A DNA stretch of 64,000 bases from the NCBI GenBank assembly GCA_004293165.1, contig RDYL01000008.1, positions 1 to 64,000 of the forward strand, in the 5' to 3' direction. The stretch comes from Flavobacteriia bacterium (GTDB lineage Bacteria > Bacteroidota > Bacteroidia > Flavobacteriales > Flavobacteriaceae). Positions 1 to 10,289 of the stretch are shown piece by piece; the first letter of the stretch is position 1; every line of letters starts with the position of its first letter. The notes beneath the pieces were generated by a model. It made no database searches. It was not told the origin of the DNA and saw only the letters and a program-made list of their open reading frames with translations. The position numbers and the translations under genes are program-made.

Positions 1-977
1 ATCGTTGGAAGCAAAGGTGTAGGTAATTGTGTAGCATTCGAAAAAGAAGCAGAAGCTACTGATGAACATGCTCCATTTGTTGCAATAACTGTATAACTTA
101 TTCCTTCTGCCATGCCTGATATCAAACCACTTGGTGCTATTGTAATTCCTGATGTAGCAGGTGAAAAGGTATAAGTATTAGAAGCACTATAATTTGAAAT
201 AGTACTAGTACCTGCCGATGAACAACTTGTAGCTGTTGAACTAATTGTTGGAGCTAAAATAGGCGCACAAGGACTGAACGAAAATATTTGACCAGTCAAT
301 GGTTTTGTAGTTATATCTATAACATGGTTAGAGTTAGAAACCACTGGATTACTAACGCTTGTCAAATTTAAATAACTTGCACTACCAGATGAACCAATTC
401 CAATAGAAGCTCCTCCTGATACAGGTGACACAGAACCTGTTTCTTGACGATATAAAAATTCTACAACATTAGTAGTTTCATATAATTTAACTTGAAAGCT
501 AATTGTAGGATTTGGAATAGCAGCAGTAGCTGCATTTTTATCCCAAAACCAATTACGCCATTCAACCGTAAGTACTCTATTTGGAGCGCTTCCTGTTACT
601 TCATAAGCGGCTACTGAATTAGTACTTGTACCAGATAAATCATCCCATAGGGGCGCTATAAATGGCCTAGAACTAGAATATACAGCAGAAGTAAAAGTAT
701 TTGATATTCTTGAATTAGAACCCGCACCAAAACTAATAAACCCATTTGATGACATTTTGAATTGCGTATAGGTACTACCATCGTAAACAAAAGAGAAACC
801 AATGTTTTGGGCATTACTTATAGCATCATCAGCACGGACACTAGAGAGAAGTGTAGCCGAAGCACTTGTTTCGACATATGAACCTATCGAATGACTAAAA
901 TAATAATTTGGTACACTTTGTGCATTGATAAGGTTTATAAAAAAAAGAAGTATAAATAATAAATTTTGTTTTTTCAT
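1..977 (-). CDS. Secreted adhesion-type protein, N-terminal part (gene continues past window edge)
   Basis: The frame is open from the ATG at 975-977 down to base 1, so at least 325 residues are present and the C-terminus lies outside the window. It begins with a signal peptide (MKKQNLLFILLFFINLINAQ), followed by a beta-rich domain of about 210 residues with NGFISFG and APLWDD motifs. That domain closely resembles the N-terminus of the neighbouring 1307-residue protein, so the two look like tandem paralogs. After it comes a Ser/Thr-rich Ig/PKD-like segment (SCSSAGTSTISNYSASNTY). By analogy with the neighbour it should be exported and may end in a type IX sorting domain, but that end is not visible. 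The exact function is unknown. Confidence 0.8.
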   Translation of the reverse strand, partial: MKKQNLLFILLFFINLINAQSVPNYYFSHSIGSYVETSASATLLSSVRADDAISNAQNIGFSFVYDGSTYTQFKMSSNGFISFGAGSNSRISNTFTSAVYSSSRPFIAPLWDDLSGTSTNSVAAYEVTGSAPNRVLTVEWRNWFWDKNAATAAIPNPTISFQVKLYETTNVVEFLYRQETGSVSPVSGGASIGIGSSGSASYLNLTSVSNPVVSNSNHVIDITTKPLTGQIFSFSPCAPILAPTISSTATSCSSAGTSTISNYSASNTYTFSPATSGITIAPSGLISGMAEGISYTVIATNGACSSVASASFSNATQLPTPLLPT

Positions 978-1039
978 AATATTAAAAAATTTGCCATAAA
1001 ATTAATTATTTTTTTCAGTAAAAAAAATAATTATAAAAA

Positions 1040-1062
1040 AAGTCCCGATAAATCGGGACTTT
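1040..1062 (-). terminator. Rho-independent terminator of the large sorting-domain gene
   Basis: A 10-bp stem (AAGTCCCGAT pairing with ATCGGGACTT) closes on a very small loop, and on the minus strand it is followed by a T-run. It lies 23 bp beyond the stop codon of the 1307-residue gene and before the next minus-strand start. Confidence 0.85.
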
Positions 1063-1084
1063 AATCATAACATAAATAAATTAA

Positions 1085-4000
1085 TTATTGCTTAACTACT
1101 TTTAAAGTTTTAATAGCGTCTCCAACTGTTACATTTACAATGTAAGTACCAGCGCTTAATTGAGACATGTCAACCTGTGATGAAGTTGCATTTATATTTT
1201 TCGAAAGTACCTCTTGACCTATCATATTGATAACTCTTACAGAAGAAATTTCAGTAGTATATGAAATATTTAATACATCTTTAACTGGGTTCGGATAAGC
1301 AGAAAAATTAGCATTATTAAATGAACCTGAAGATAATGAAGCATCATAAGCTGATACTTTGAAAGTACCAAAAGCATCATTACTATATTCCCAAACTCTA
1401 AAATAAAGCACTTCTCCTGGATTTCTATTAGTTACTGTAACTAATGGCTGATCGTTTGGATCTGAACTTGCAGAATCGTTGCAACCCAATAATACTAATG
1501 AACCACAAGTACCACTATATACCGCACCAGCACCATCAGTTATACCGCCTACGTTTGTATTAAGTTCAAATGTCAAACTACCAGAAGCAGGTACTACTGC
1601 AGAATACCAAACATCACCACCTAAGTAACTAGCACATCCTGGAGCTGTTTCACCAGCAGAAGCTGTAGCAGCAGCATTTGTTCCAACAATATCGTTATCT
1701 CCAAATACTCCACCTGGAGTTAAAGCAATTGCATTTATACAATCATCATTAGCTGGAGGGCAAGAATATGTTAAAGAACCTAAAGGTAAATTACAAGTAG
1801 CATCTGATCCATGTAATAAAGTTAAAGTTACAGAAGAACCTGAAGCAAAAGGACCAACATTAACCACACCAATTGCAGATACAGGCCATGTTGTTGTACC
1901 ATCTGAAATTGAAGGCGTACCACTTCCTAAAACTGTTACGTTAACATCAACAGTAAATTGTGCAGTACCACAAACTGGAACAATAGTAGCTTGAGCAGAA
2001 GGAGGTGTACATGAAGCCGCAACAATGTTAATTGTAAAATCAGCTGTTTCTCCATAAGTACCAGAATAACAAGGATTAGAAGGAGTTTGTAATGCATCTG
2101 TAGCAACAATTCTCATTCTATGTTGACCTAATGAAATTCCAGCAGGCATAACAAAAGATGCATTCAATAATGTAGGTGCTGCTGTTGTAGCCGAAAGACC
2201 AGTATAAACAATTTCTGAAGACTCGAAAGTAAAATTATCATTTGCATCAATCCAAATCACAGTATTATAATTATAACTATTTGAACCAAATGATGGTACA
2301 TTAAATGTAATTTGAACATTATTATTAATTCCTTGAGTCATATCAACTACAGTAGCAGTATGATCATTATAAACTGGTGCTGTAGAAACTGTATTTGCAA
2401 AGTTTGTAGCTACTAATTGAACATTTGTAATACCTGTTCCATCAACAGATGTTGGAGCAGATACACAATAACATCCATTTGCATTAGTAGTAAAAGATTG
2501 TTCTGTACAACCTGTGGCTGAACCAATTGCATTATAAGGAACAATAGTATAAAAATAGGTAGTTCCAAAGTTACCAGAAAATGAATAGATATTTGTTGTA
2601 ATAGCTGTAGCATTTGCAATATCACTACCACCTGAAGTAGTACCTACTGTAATATAATATCCATCAGCATTTGGAGTTGCGTCCCAAGTAATTGAGTTAG
2701 CAAAATTTCCACAAGAAGGGTTTGGTGTAGCAACAACATTACTTGCACATGATGGAGCAGATGCTGGAATTGGTTCCCAAACTACATCATCTACATAAAT
2801 AGTTATATAAGTACCAGCGTTATGACGGAAACCTATAAAAGTATCTGTACCTGCATAAGCACTAAAATCAACTACATAAAGTGTTGAAGTTGCTGTTGTA
2901 GCAATAGTTTGAAATGGTGTAAATACCGCAGATGCTGTATTGTTATTTAAAGTTCCAACTTGAATTGAACCAGTTGTTCTAGCATAAAATTTTAATCTGT
3001 GAGTTCCAGCGCTTAAATTAGATAAAACTGGAGAGACTAAAATAATATCATCAGTAGTTGTTGTCGCTGAACTAGAATTATATAATGCAGCAGAATTTGG
3101 AGCAGAATTAGTTGTAGTTCCTGTAGTAGTAACAGTTGCAAATGTTGACAATGTTGCACCTCTTAAAATTTTTGACCAACAATCAGGTAATGCAGGTGTT
3201 GTTACACCATCAAAATTTTGATTAATAGTTCCCACTGCATTACACAAAGTTCTAAAAGTAATAGGACCAGACCAGGTACTAAAATCTCCTGCACCACAAA
3301 CTGATCGCACATATACTTCATAAAGTGTATTTGCAGTTAATGGATTTCCGTTAACATCAAATCCTTCTCCAATCACAGTAATATCATCAATTGGAGCACC
3401 ATTTGTTGTAGGCTCTCCTGTACCTGGAGCTTGAATTACATATTCATAATCAAATTGTAAACCACCTGAACCGTCAGTCCAAGATAAGTCAACTGAATTT
3501 GATGTAATATTTGAAGCAATTATAGCTGTTGGATTCAAACAAGAGGGCGATTCAGTGATTGAAATATCATCTAAAGAAATGTACCAAGGTGTACCATTCA
3601 TAAATCCTTTAATACCTACATAATAAGTACCTGAAGTTGCTGGAGTAAAATCTCCAAAAATTTCTTGATAAGTACCATTAATAATACCTGTTGCAGCTAC
3701 AATCGAGTTTGTCATACCTGCAGCATTATTTGCAGTACCATAGCTGATAGCCATATTTGAATCTGCAATTGCAGAACCATCTTGACGCGCATGTAAAGAA
3801 ACTCTATAACTAGTTCCACCTACTAACTGAATTGGAATAAACATCCAATCTTCATTGCTGTATACCAAAAAAGCATTATAAGAACCAGTTCTTGGTGTTC
3901 TATTGTAGTCTGTAAATGTACTATTTGCAGTCCAAACACCTGCTCCTGTTACAGAAGCTTGAGACAGACACCCTGCAACTGTTGTATTGTGTGTGTAACC

Positions 4001-5008
4001 AGATTCAAAGCCTTCGAAATATGGAACTGAATATGGATTACATGGAGTTGCAAAAGTAAAAGGACCAGCCCATGCACTAAAAGTACCTCCACCACAATCT
4101 GAACGTAACCAAACATAATATGGTGTATTTACATTTAATCCTATTAAATTTTCTGTTAAGTTAGTAGTCGATGTACCAGCGCCAGAAGGAGCCGTATTTA
4201 CATTAGAATAATAATATTCATAACCTATTGAAGGAACTGGTATAGCAGCGTTCCATGAAATAGTAGCAGATGTAGGAGTTATTGCTGATGCAACAAAACT
4301 TCCAGGAGCAGCGCACGAAGGCGGTGTAAATGTAAGTTTTTTACCCGCTAAATTAGCCATTACTGTTGCATTAATTGCATTGTTAGCCGTTGCTGATGAG
4401 ACAGTTGAAGTAGCTGCTGGAGTTACACTTAAAAAAGATGAAGTATCATTTAAACCAACTGATGCAGAAACTGTATTAGCCGTTGTAAATGGTGTAGAAT
4501 AAACCATTTCAATAACATTTGTTGTCTCATATAATCTAATAATTGTAGAAACATCTGCTCCACCATTAGTTCCGCCACCACCAATCTTAGTATTGTGCCA
4601 ATTTACAGTTAATACTTGATTTGGTGAAGAACCAGTAACCGCATAACGTATAGTACCAGAACCTAAATGGTTATCATCCCAAAAAACTGCTATTAATGGC
4701 TTATTAACTTGAGCAGCATTGGTCAAACCATTTCCCCAATGGTTATCAACACCATCGACAATATTCCCTCCTAACTTAATAATCCCATTTGTACTAATAC
4801 TAAATGTGTTATAAATAGTACCTCCAAAATTAAAATTAAAGCCAATTGGCAATGCATTTTGTTCACCATCATCACCAGTAGCGGTCGATGTAGTACCCGT
4901 AATTTGCGCATATGCCTCGGTAGATTCAGCAAAAGCATAAGAACTTACCTGAGCATTTATTTGCCAACACGTAAAGAGTGCAAATAAAATAAAAGTAATT
5001 TTTTTCAT
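1085..5008 (-). CDS. Large secreted fibronectin-type III / cleaved-adhesin protein with type IX sorting domain
   Basis: This 1307-residue modular surface or secreted protein has a signal peptide at 1-19 and a beta-sandwich at about 20-228 with NGIIKLGG and AVFWDD motifs. A fibronectin type III repeat follows at about 230-320, then a cleaved-adhesin/MAM-like jelly roll at about 322-490. A second FN3 and jelly roll run to about 745, a third FN3-like unit to about 845, and a GEVED-like domain covers about 870-990. The C-terminal type A sorting domain at 1235-1307 begins FSAYPNPVKDVLNISY and ends TLKVVKQ. In this family that domain directs outer-membrane translocation by the type IX system followed by cleavage. 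No protease or glycosidase active site is visible. Adhesion or matrix binding is inferred. Confidence 0.88.
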   Translation of the reverse strand: MKKITFILFALFTCWQINAQVSSYAFAESTEAYAQITGTTSTATGDDGEQNALPIGFNFNFGGTIYNTFSISTNGIIKLGGNIVDGVDNHWGNGLTNAAQVNKPLIAVFWDDNHLGSGTIRYAVTGSSPNQVLTVNWHNTKIGGGGTNGGADVSTIIRLYETTNVIEMVYSTPFTTANTVSASVGLNDTSSFLSVTPAATSTVSSATANNAINATVMANLAGKKLTFTPPSCAAPGSFVASAITPTSATISWNAAIPVPSIGYEYYYSNVNTAPSGAGTSTTNLTENLIGLNVNTPYYVWLRSDCGGGTFSAWAGPFTFATPCNPYSVPYFEGFESGYTHNTTVAGCLSQASVTGAGVWTANSTFTDYNRTPRTGSYNAFLVYSNEDWMFIPIQLVGGTSYRVSLHARQDGSAIADSNMAISYGTANNAAGMTNSIVAATGIINGTYQEIFGDFTPATSGTYYVGIKGFMNGTPWYISLDDISITESPSCLNPTAIIASNITSNSVDLSWTDGSGGLQFDYEYVIQAPGTGEPTTNGAPIDDITVIGEGFDVNGNPLTANTLYEVYVRSVCGAGDFSTWSGPITFRTLCNAVGTINQNFDGVTTPALPDCWSKILRGATLSTFATVTTTGTTTNSAPNSAALYNSSSATTTTDDIILVSPVLSNLSAGTHRLKFYARTTGSIQVGTLNNNTASAVFTPFQTIATTATSTLYVVDFSAYAGTDTFIGFRHNAGTYITIYVDDVVWEPIPASAPSCASNVVATPNPSCGNFANSITWDATPNADGYYITVGTTSGGSDIANATAITTNIYSFSGNFGTTYFYTIVPYNAIGSATGCTEQSFTTNANGCYCVSAPTSVDGTGITNVQLVATNFANTVSTAPVYNDHTATVVDMTQGINNNVQITFNVPSFGSNSYNYNTVIWIDANDNFTFESSEIVYTGLSATTAAPTLLNASFVMPAGISLGQHRMRIVATDALQTPSNPCYSGTYGETADFTINIVAASCTPPSAQATIVPVCGTAQFTVDVNVTVLGSGTPSISDGTTTWPVSAIGVVNVGPFASGSSVTLTLLHGSDATCNLPLGSLTYSCPPANDDCINAIALTPGGVFGDNDIVGTNAAATASAGETAPGCASYLGGDVWYSAVVPASGSLTFELNTNVGGITDGAGAVYSGTCGSLVLLGCNDSASSDPNDQPLVTVTNRNPGEVLYFRVWEYSNDAFGTFKVSAYDASLSSGSFNNANFSAYPNPVKDVLNISYTTEISSVRVINMIGQEVLSKNINATSSQVDMSQLSAGTYIVNVTVGDAIKTLKVVKQ

Positions 5009-5210
5009 TTATTAATAATTTATAATTTATCAAAAACAAATTTAAACAATTAACTCATATATTTTTAACAAATTATTAATCCTTGTTTCATTATTTCCTT
5101 AATATCGTTGAAATGTATTAAAATGCCGACAAAGTGTCCATTTTTTTGTGGAAAATTATTTTTATAACTTTTTTAAAAGCCGTATTTCATATATAATAAT
5201 TAGCATAAAT

Positions 5211-5241
5211 AAAATAACCTCGATAAAATCGAGGTTATTTT
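5211..5241 (-). terminator. Strong terminator after fabV
   Basis: A perfect 14-bp inverted repeat (AAAATAACCTCGAT at 5211-5224 and its complement at 5228-5241) surrounds a 3-nt loop. It starts 19 bp beyond the fabV stop codon. The A/T flanks of the stem supply the U-tract in either direction. Confidence 0.88.
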
Positions 5242-5259
5242 ATTTATAATTTTTAAAAT

Positions 5260-6450
5260 TTATCTAATACTTGGAACCATAAACAATTCATTTACATCAG
5301 CTTGGTAATCGATACCTTCAAATCCAAAACCAAATAAGTTTAAGAAATCTTGCTTATAACCCGCTAAATCTCCTAATTCTACTAATGTTTCAGTTGTAGA
5401 TTCTAACCATAATTTTGCAATGCGTTCTTGAACATCAGCTCTCATTTCCAAATCATCAATACGAATTCTACCTTTATCATCTGTTGGAACAGCATTTCCT
5501 GCATATAATCTCTCTGCATATAAACGCTGGATTTGTTCTATACAACCTTCATGTATTCCTTCAGCTTTCATTATCTTGTATAACAATGAAATATATAATG
5601 GTATTACTGGAATAGCTGAACTTGCTTGCGTAACTAACGCTTTATTTACAGAAACAAAACCTTTTCCATTGATATCTTTTAATTTTTCTGTTATTTCAAA
5701 TGCTGTTGCTTCTAAATGATCTTTTGCTCTTCCGATAGTACCCTTTCTGTAAACCGCTTCAGTAACTTCAGGTCCTATGTATGAATAAGCAATTGTAGTT
5801 GCTCCTTCTGCTAGCACTCCTGCACCCTTAAGTGCGTCCATCCACATAGACCAATCTTCACCTCCCATTACAACAACCGTATTTGCAATATCTTCTTCAT
5901 TTGCAGGTTCAATTGACACATTGGTCACATTTCCTGTATGAAAATCAACTGTTTTATTTGTAAAAGTTGAACCAATAGGTTTTAAAGTTGAACGGTGTAA
6001 AACACCAGTTACAGGATGTTGACGAACAGGGGAAGCCAAACTGTAAATAATTAAATCAATCTGACCTAAATCAGCCTTAATCAATTCAATAGTTTGTTGT
6101 TTTACTTCATTTGAGAAGGCATCACCATTGATACTTTTTGCATACAATCCCGCTTTTTGTGCTTCTTGCTCAAAAGCTGCAGAGTTATACCAACCCGGAG
6201 AAGCCGTTTTTCCTTCTGATGGTGCTTTTTCAAAAAACACGCCAATAGTAGCAGCATCAGAACCAAAAGCACTTGTAATTCTTGAAGCCAAACCAAAACC
6301 AGTCGAAGCACCAATAACTAATACTCGTTTAGGTCCGTTTATTTTTCCTTTAGACTTTACATATTCAATTTGATTTTTTACATTTTGTTCACAACCTTTT
6401 GGATGAGCTGTTAAACAAATAAATCCTCTCATTCTTGGTTCTATAATCAT
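5260..6450 (-). CDS. fabV: FabV-type enoyl-[acyl-carrier-protein] reductase (NADH)
   Basis: This 396-residue protein has the usual FabV length. It reduces trans-2-enoyl-ACP in the last step of each fatty-acid elongation cycle. The N-terminus (MIIEPRMRGFICLTAHPKGC) is characteristic of FabV. The nucleotide-binding motif GASTGFGLASR is at about 48-57, and the Y-x8-K catalytic pair is present as Y234 and K243 in VYRKGTIGRAK. FabV enzymes are larger than FabI and generally tolerate triclosan. The gene has its own promoter in the recN-fabV gap and its own terminator, so it is probably monocistronic. A FabK-like enzyme is encoded at 30196-31140, so a second reductase is possible. Confidence 0.95.
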   Translation of the reverse strand: MIIEPRMRGFICLTAHPKGCEQNVKNQIEYVKSKGKINGPKRVLVIGASTGFGLASRITSAFGSDAATIGVFFEKAPSEGKTASPGWYNSAAFEQEAQKAGLYAKSINGDAFSNEVKQQTIELIKADLGQIDLIIYSLASPVRQHPVTGVLHRSTLKPIGSTFTNKTVDFHTGNVTNVSIEPANEEDIANTVVVMGGEDWSMWMDALKGAGVLAEGATTIAYSYIGPEVTEAVYRKGTIGRAKDHLEATAFEITEKLKDINGKGFVSVNKALVTQASSAIPVIPLYISLLYKIMKAEGIHEGCIEQIQRLYAERLYAGNAVPTDDKGRIRIDDLEMRADVQERIAKLWLESTTETLVELGDLAGYKQDFLNLFGFGFEGIDYQADVNELFMVPSIR

Positions 6451-6494
6451 CTTATTCCTATTTTATGTTGGTTTGTTTTCGTTAAATTGGTCAA

Positions 6495-6525
6495 CAAAAG
6501 TACTTTAAAAAATTAATTCAACAAA
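6495..6525 (-). promoter_or_regulatory. fabV promoter (Bacteroidota type)
   Basis: On the minus strand TACTTTTG (6495-6502) matches the -7 consensus TAnnTTTG, and TTTG (6522-6525) lies 19 nt upstream. The -33 box falls in the last codons of recN. The start codon is about 45 nt downstream. Confidence 0.6.
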
Positions 6526-8165
6526 GCTTTTGCATGTTGTAAAGCCGAATCGGTAATATCTTTTCCTGATAACATTTCTGCAATATGCTGAATTCTTTCT
6601 TCTGAAGTTAACAGATTTAATTCAGATATCGTTGTTTCTCCTTGATTTCGCTTAGAGACTTTATAATGAGAATTCCCTTTAGCGGCTATTTGTGGTAAAT
6701 GAGTAATTGCAAACACCTGCATTGTAGTGCTCATTTCTTTCATTATCTCTCCCATTTTAATTGCAATTTCTCCAGAAACACCCGTATCAATTTCATCAAA
6801 AATAATGGTTGGTAATTTAGAATAATTGGCCAAAACAGCTTTTATAGCTAACATAATACGAGACATTTCTCCGCCCGAAGCAACTTTTTTCAATGAACCA
6901 AAACTTGTTCCTTTATTGGCCGAAAACAACAAAACAACTTCATCTTTCCCTTTTTGAAAATACGAATTGGTATGGTTAATTTCAATTTGAAAATTTGCTT
7001 CAACCATTCCTAATTGCGATAAAATTGTTTTCATTTTATCAATTAAGACAGGAACTATTTTTTTTCTATTTTCAAAAATAGTTTTGGCAATTTCATCTAC
7101 TTTAGATTGCTGCTTATTTAACTCGGATTGTAATTTATTAATAGCACCATCCAAATCGTCAACTCGAATAACTTTAGCATCCAATTCATTTTGAATTAGC
7201 AGTAATTCAGCAATAGATTGTACTTGGTGTTTCTTTTGTAAATTATAAATAGATTGTAGTTTTGTATTTACAAATTCTAATCGTTCAGGATCGGCTAATA
7301 TTTTTTCATTATTTTGTTCACATTCAGAAACTATATCTTCAATTTCAAGCAAACTACTTGTCAACCGTTCATACAATTGAGCATATAAAGTTGAAAAGCC
7401 AATAATTTTTTGAAGGGATATTTTCATTTCCTTTAAATTCACCAAAGCCCCTACTTGCTCTTCGTTGGCAACAGCTAAAATTCTTTCAAAATTTTCTTTT
7501 ATGAATTCAACATTACTTAGTTGTTCAAGCTCTTGCTCTAGGTCTTCTTGTTCACCATCCACCAAATTAGCAACTAATAGTTCATTTAACAAATACGAAT
7601 TATATTCATATTCCTTAACCAAAGCCTCTTTTTCAGAAGTTAATTGTTTTACTTCCTTTTGAATCGATTTATAAGTAGTTAATGCTTGTTTGTATGCAAC
7701 CACTAAATCATTATTATTGGCTACAGCATCTAAAATATCAATTTGGTAATTTTCTTCTGTCAATTCTCGAGTTTGATGTTGGGAATGAATATCCAACAAT
7801 AAAGCGCCAAGCTCTTGTAACTCTTGAAGATTAACAGGACTGTCATTTACAAATGCTCTTGATTTCCCAGAGGGTAAAATTTCTCTTCTAATAATAGTTT
7901 TATCATCATAGTCCATGTCATTTTCATTAAAAAACGACTGTAAATTATAATTAGAGATTGCAAATTGTGCTTCAATAATGCATTTTTGTTCCTTATCCTT
8001 AAGAGAGGTTAAATCAGCTCTATTACCTAAAACCAAACCTAAAGCTCCCAAAAGAATTGACTTTCCAGCACCTGTTTCTCCTGTAATAACGGAAAATTGA
8101 TTAGAAAAATCAGTTTCGAGATATTCTATTAAAGCATAATTTTTTATAGAAAGAGAAAGTAACAT
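6513..8165 (-). CDS. recN: DNA repair protein RecN
   Basis: This 550-residue SMC-like ATPase acts in double-strand break repair, with a length typical of RecN. The Walker A motif GETGAGKS is at 29-36. Two coiled-coil arms occupy roughly 150-400. The signature region GGEMSRIMLAIK is followed by Walker B (TIIFDEIDTGVSGEIA) and the switch histidine in ITHLPQIAA. It is the last gene of the bamD-rpoZ-coaBC-DUF4835-recN run, starting 24 nt beyond the stop of the DUF4835 gene. The arrangement suggests cotranscription. Confidence 0.97.
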   Translation of the reverse strand: MLLSLSIKNYALIEYLETDFSNQFSVITGETGAGKSILLGALGLVLGNRADLTSLKDKEQKCIIEAQFAISNYNLQSFFNENDMDYDDKTIIRREILPSGKSRAFVNDSPVNLQELQELGALLLDIHSQHQTRELTEENYQIDILDAVANNNDLVVAYKQALTTYKSIQKEVKQLTSEKEALVKEYEYNSYLLNELLVANLVDGEQEDLEQELEQLSNVEFIKENFERILAVANEEQVGALVNLKEMKISLQKIIGFSTLYAQLYERLTSSLLEIEDIVSECEQNNEKILADPERLEFVNTKLQSIYNLQKKHQVQSIAELLLIQNELDAKVIRVDDLDGAINKLQSELNKQQSKVDEIAKTIFENRKKIVPVLIDKMKTILSQLGMVEANFQIEINHTNSYFQKGKDEVVLLFSANKGTSFGSLKKVASGGEMSRIMLAIKAVLANYSKLPTIIFDEIDTGVSGEIAIKMGEIMKEMSTTMQVFAITHLPQIAAKGNSHYKVSKRNQGETTISELNLLTSEERIQHIAEMLSGKDITDSALQHAKALLN

Positions 8166-8188
8166 TAATAATATATTTTTATAAATTA

Positions 8189-9082
8189 TTATTTAATTTC
8201 ACTCCATTTTTGAGAATTCAACGGTGAAATTCTATTTAATGTTTCAACCAATGTTGCAACATTAAGACTTGGCCCGCCGCCAAATATAGAAACTATTTCA
8301 TCTACCTTGGCATCAAAAAAAGTTCTGGTTAGCAAGGCATTGGGTCTTGTTTTTTGTATAAGCGCTAATGTAGAAATTGCTTTGATAACGCCTTCTTTTC
8401 CTTTTTTAACATCACTTTCCATGATATCTAATCCTAAGCGGTGGTATTGATAAAGAGAGGATCTAAAAGGTGTAAAAGTATTCGATAAAATATCGGAAAT
8501 TAAAAAATTTCTATTGTTGTTATTCCCTTCTGACTGACTCCATCCTTTGTATCCACTGGTTTGAGCTACATTAACAATATTTGAAGCTATTTCAAGATAT
8601 TGGGTTCCTCCAGATTCTGAAAAACTGTCTAAATCCAAACCTATTATCAAATTTGAATAAAAAGCCAAAACAGAGACTAAATTAGAGTTAAATGAGTTTT
8701 GATCATAAATTAAATTTTCAAACTCTATGAATTTAAAAGTAAAATTTTTGTCGTTAATATTTAATATTGGCGAAGATAATGAAGCATTATAAATAGGTCT
8801 TGAAGATTGTATCTGCAAAGTCGCTTCAAAAACATTTGAACCATAGGAATTTACATTAATAAAAAAATTGCAATCAATTTTTTCAACATCTTTATATTCT
8901 TTTGTAGTCCATTTAGTTGTATTTAAAAATTCTTTCACTTGTGATTCTAAATTTTTAAATAATTGAGGATTTCCATTAGCAACTTGTTGATAATTCACAG
9001 AAACTGTTGCATTTAGCTCTTGTGAAAACACATTTACAAACGAAAATAAGAAAACTATTACTACTAATACTTTACGCATCAT
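8189..9082 (-). CDS. Exported DUF4835 family protein
   Basis: This 297-residue protein has a signal peptide (MMRKVLVVIVFLFSFVNVFSQ), so it is exported, probably to the periplasm or outer membrane. The body (ELNATVSVNYQQVANGNPQL at the mature N-terminus, then LFKNLESQVKEFLNTTKW) matches my memory of the Bacteroidota family DUF4835, which usually sits between coaBC and recN. Its start overlaps the coaBC stop by 11 nt, which suggests translational coupling. No catalytic motif is visible and the function is unknown. The family name is from memory. Confidence 0.8.
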   Translation of the reverse strand: MMRKVLVVIVFLFSFVNVFSQELNATVSVNYQQVANGNPQLFKNLESQVKEFLNTTKWTTKEYKDVEKIDCNFFINVNSYGSNVFEATLQIQSSRPIYNASLSSPILNINDKNFTFKFIEFENLIYDQNSFNSNLVSVLAFYSNLIIGLDLDSFSESGGTQYLEIASNIVNVAQTSGYKGWSQSEGNNNNRNFLISDILSNTFTPFRSSLYQYHRLGLDIMESDVKKGKEGVIKAISTLALIQKTRPNALLTRTFFDAKVDEIVSIFGGGPSLNVATLVETLNRISPLNSQKWSEIK

Positions 9083-10283
9083 AAAATTGAATTACTTTAT
9101 TAATAATATCTTGAGCTACTTCTTCTTTTGATTTTAGCTCTTTTGGCTCAATAGAAAAGTCTTTTGAAATAAAAGTTACTTTATTTGTTGGACTTCCAAA
9201 ACCCGCTCTTTCATCATTTAAAGAATTTAAAACTATCAAATCTAAGTTTTTTTTCTGAATTTTTTGTTTTGCATGTTCAATTTCATTTTCAGTTTCTAAT
9301 GCAAAACCAATCAAAAACTGATTTTTCTTTTGTTCACCAAGGGTTGCTAAAATATCTTTTGTTTTTTCAAGCTCTATAGAGAACGTTGCTTCATTCTTTT
9401 TTATTTTCTGACTTGCAACATTTTTTGGACGATAATCTGCAACGGCAGCTGCAGCAATAGCAACATCAACACCATAATAACATTCAAGACAAACATCATA
9501 CATTTCTTGAGCTGATGTAACGCGAATTAATTCAATTGAAGAGTTACTCACCTTTAAATGAGTAGGTCCAGAAACTAAAATTACATTGGCTCCTTTATTA
9601 GCCGCTTCATTAGCAATATCAAACCCCATTTTGCCTGAAGAATGATTTCCAATAAAACGAACTGGATCAATAGCCTCATAGGTAGGACCTGCAGTAATTA
9701 AGATGTTTTTTCCTTTTAAGGGCAACTTATCTAAAATATCATTTTCTAAAAAAGTGATAATATTTTCAGGTTCAGCCATTCTCCCTTCACCAGATAAACC
9801 ACTAGCTAATTCACCATTTTCAGCTGGAATTATTATATTTCCAAAGGACTTCAATTTTAAAAAACTATCTAAAGTAGATGGGTGTTTATACATATCCAAA
9901 TCCATTGCAGGAGCAAAATAAACAGGACATTTAGCAGAAAGATAGGTTGCAATTAATAAATTATCACAATTACCATTTGCCATTTTAGAGAGCGTATTAG
10001 CTGTAGCAGGAGCAACAATCATTAAGTCAGCCCATAAGCCTAATTCTACATGATTATTCCATTCACCTGTACCTTCTTCTTCATCATAAAAGGTAGAATA
10101 AACTGGATTTTTTGAAAGAGTTGCTATAGTAAGTGGTGTAACAAAATGCAAAGAAGCAGGCGACATTACAACCTGTACTTGTGCACCTGCTTTTATGAAT
10201 AATCTAACCAATGTGGCTGTTTTATATGCAGCTATACCACCAGAAATACCTAGTAAGATTTTTTTACCGCTTAAAACAGACAT
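9072..10283 (-). CDS. coaBC: Bifunctional phosphopantothenoylcysteine decarboxylase / phosphopantothenate-cysteine ligase
   Basis: This 403-residue fusion enzyme of coenzyme A synthesis joins cysteine to 4'-phosphopantothenate and then decarboxylates the product. The CoaC half (1 to about 185) has the flavin-binding GISGGIAAYK, the catalytic histidine H78 in NNHVELGLWAD, and PAMDLDMYKHP. In that last motif the commoner PAMN is PAMD. The CoaB half has ITAGPTYEAIDPVRFIGNHS, SSGKMG and AAAVADYRPK. It starts just beyond rpoZ (6-nt gap) and overlaps the DUF4835 gene, so all appear cotranscribed. Confidence 0.96.
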   Translation of the reverse strand: MSVLSGKKILLGISGGIAAYKTATLVRLFIKAGAQVQVVMSPASLHFVTPLTIATLSKNPVYSTFYDEEEGTGEWNNHVELGLWADLMIVAPATANTLSKMANGNCDNLLIATYLSAKCPVYFAPAMDLDMYKHPSTLDSFLKLKSFGNIIIPAENGELASGLSGEGRMAEPENIITFLENDILDKLPLKGKNILITAGPTYEAIDPVRFIGNHSSGKMGFDIANEAANKGANVILVSGPTHLKVSNSSIELIRVTSAQEMYDVCLECYYGVDVAIAAAAVADYRPKNVASQKIKKNEATFSIELEKTKDILATLGEQKKNQFLIGFALETENEIEHAKQKIQKKNLDLIVLNSLNDERAGFGSPTNKVTFISKDFSIEPKELKSKEEVAQDIINKVIQFYDA

Positions 10284-10289
10284 GTTGAT

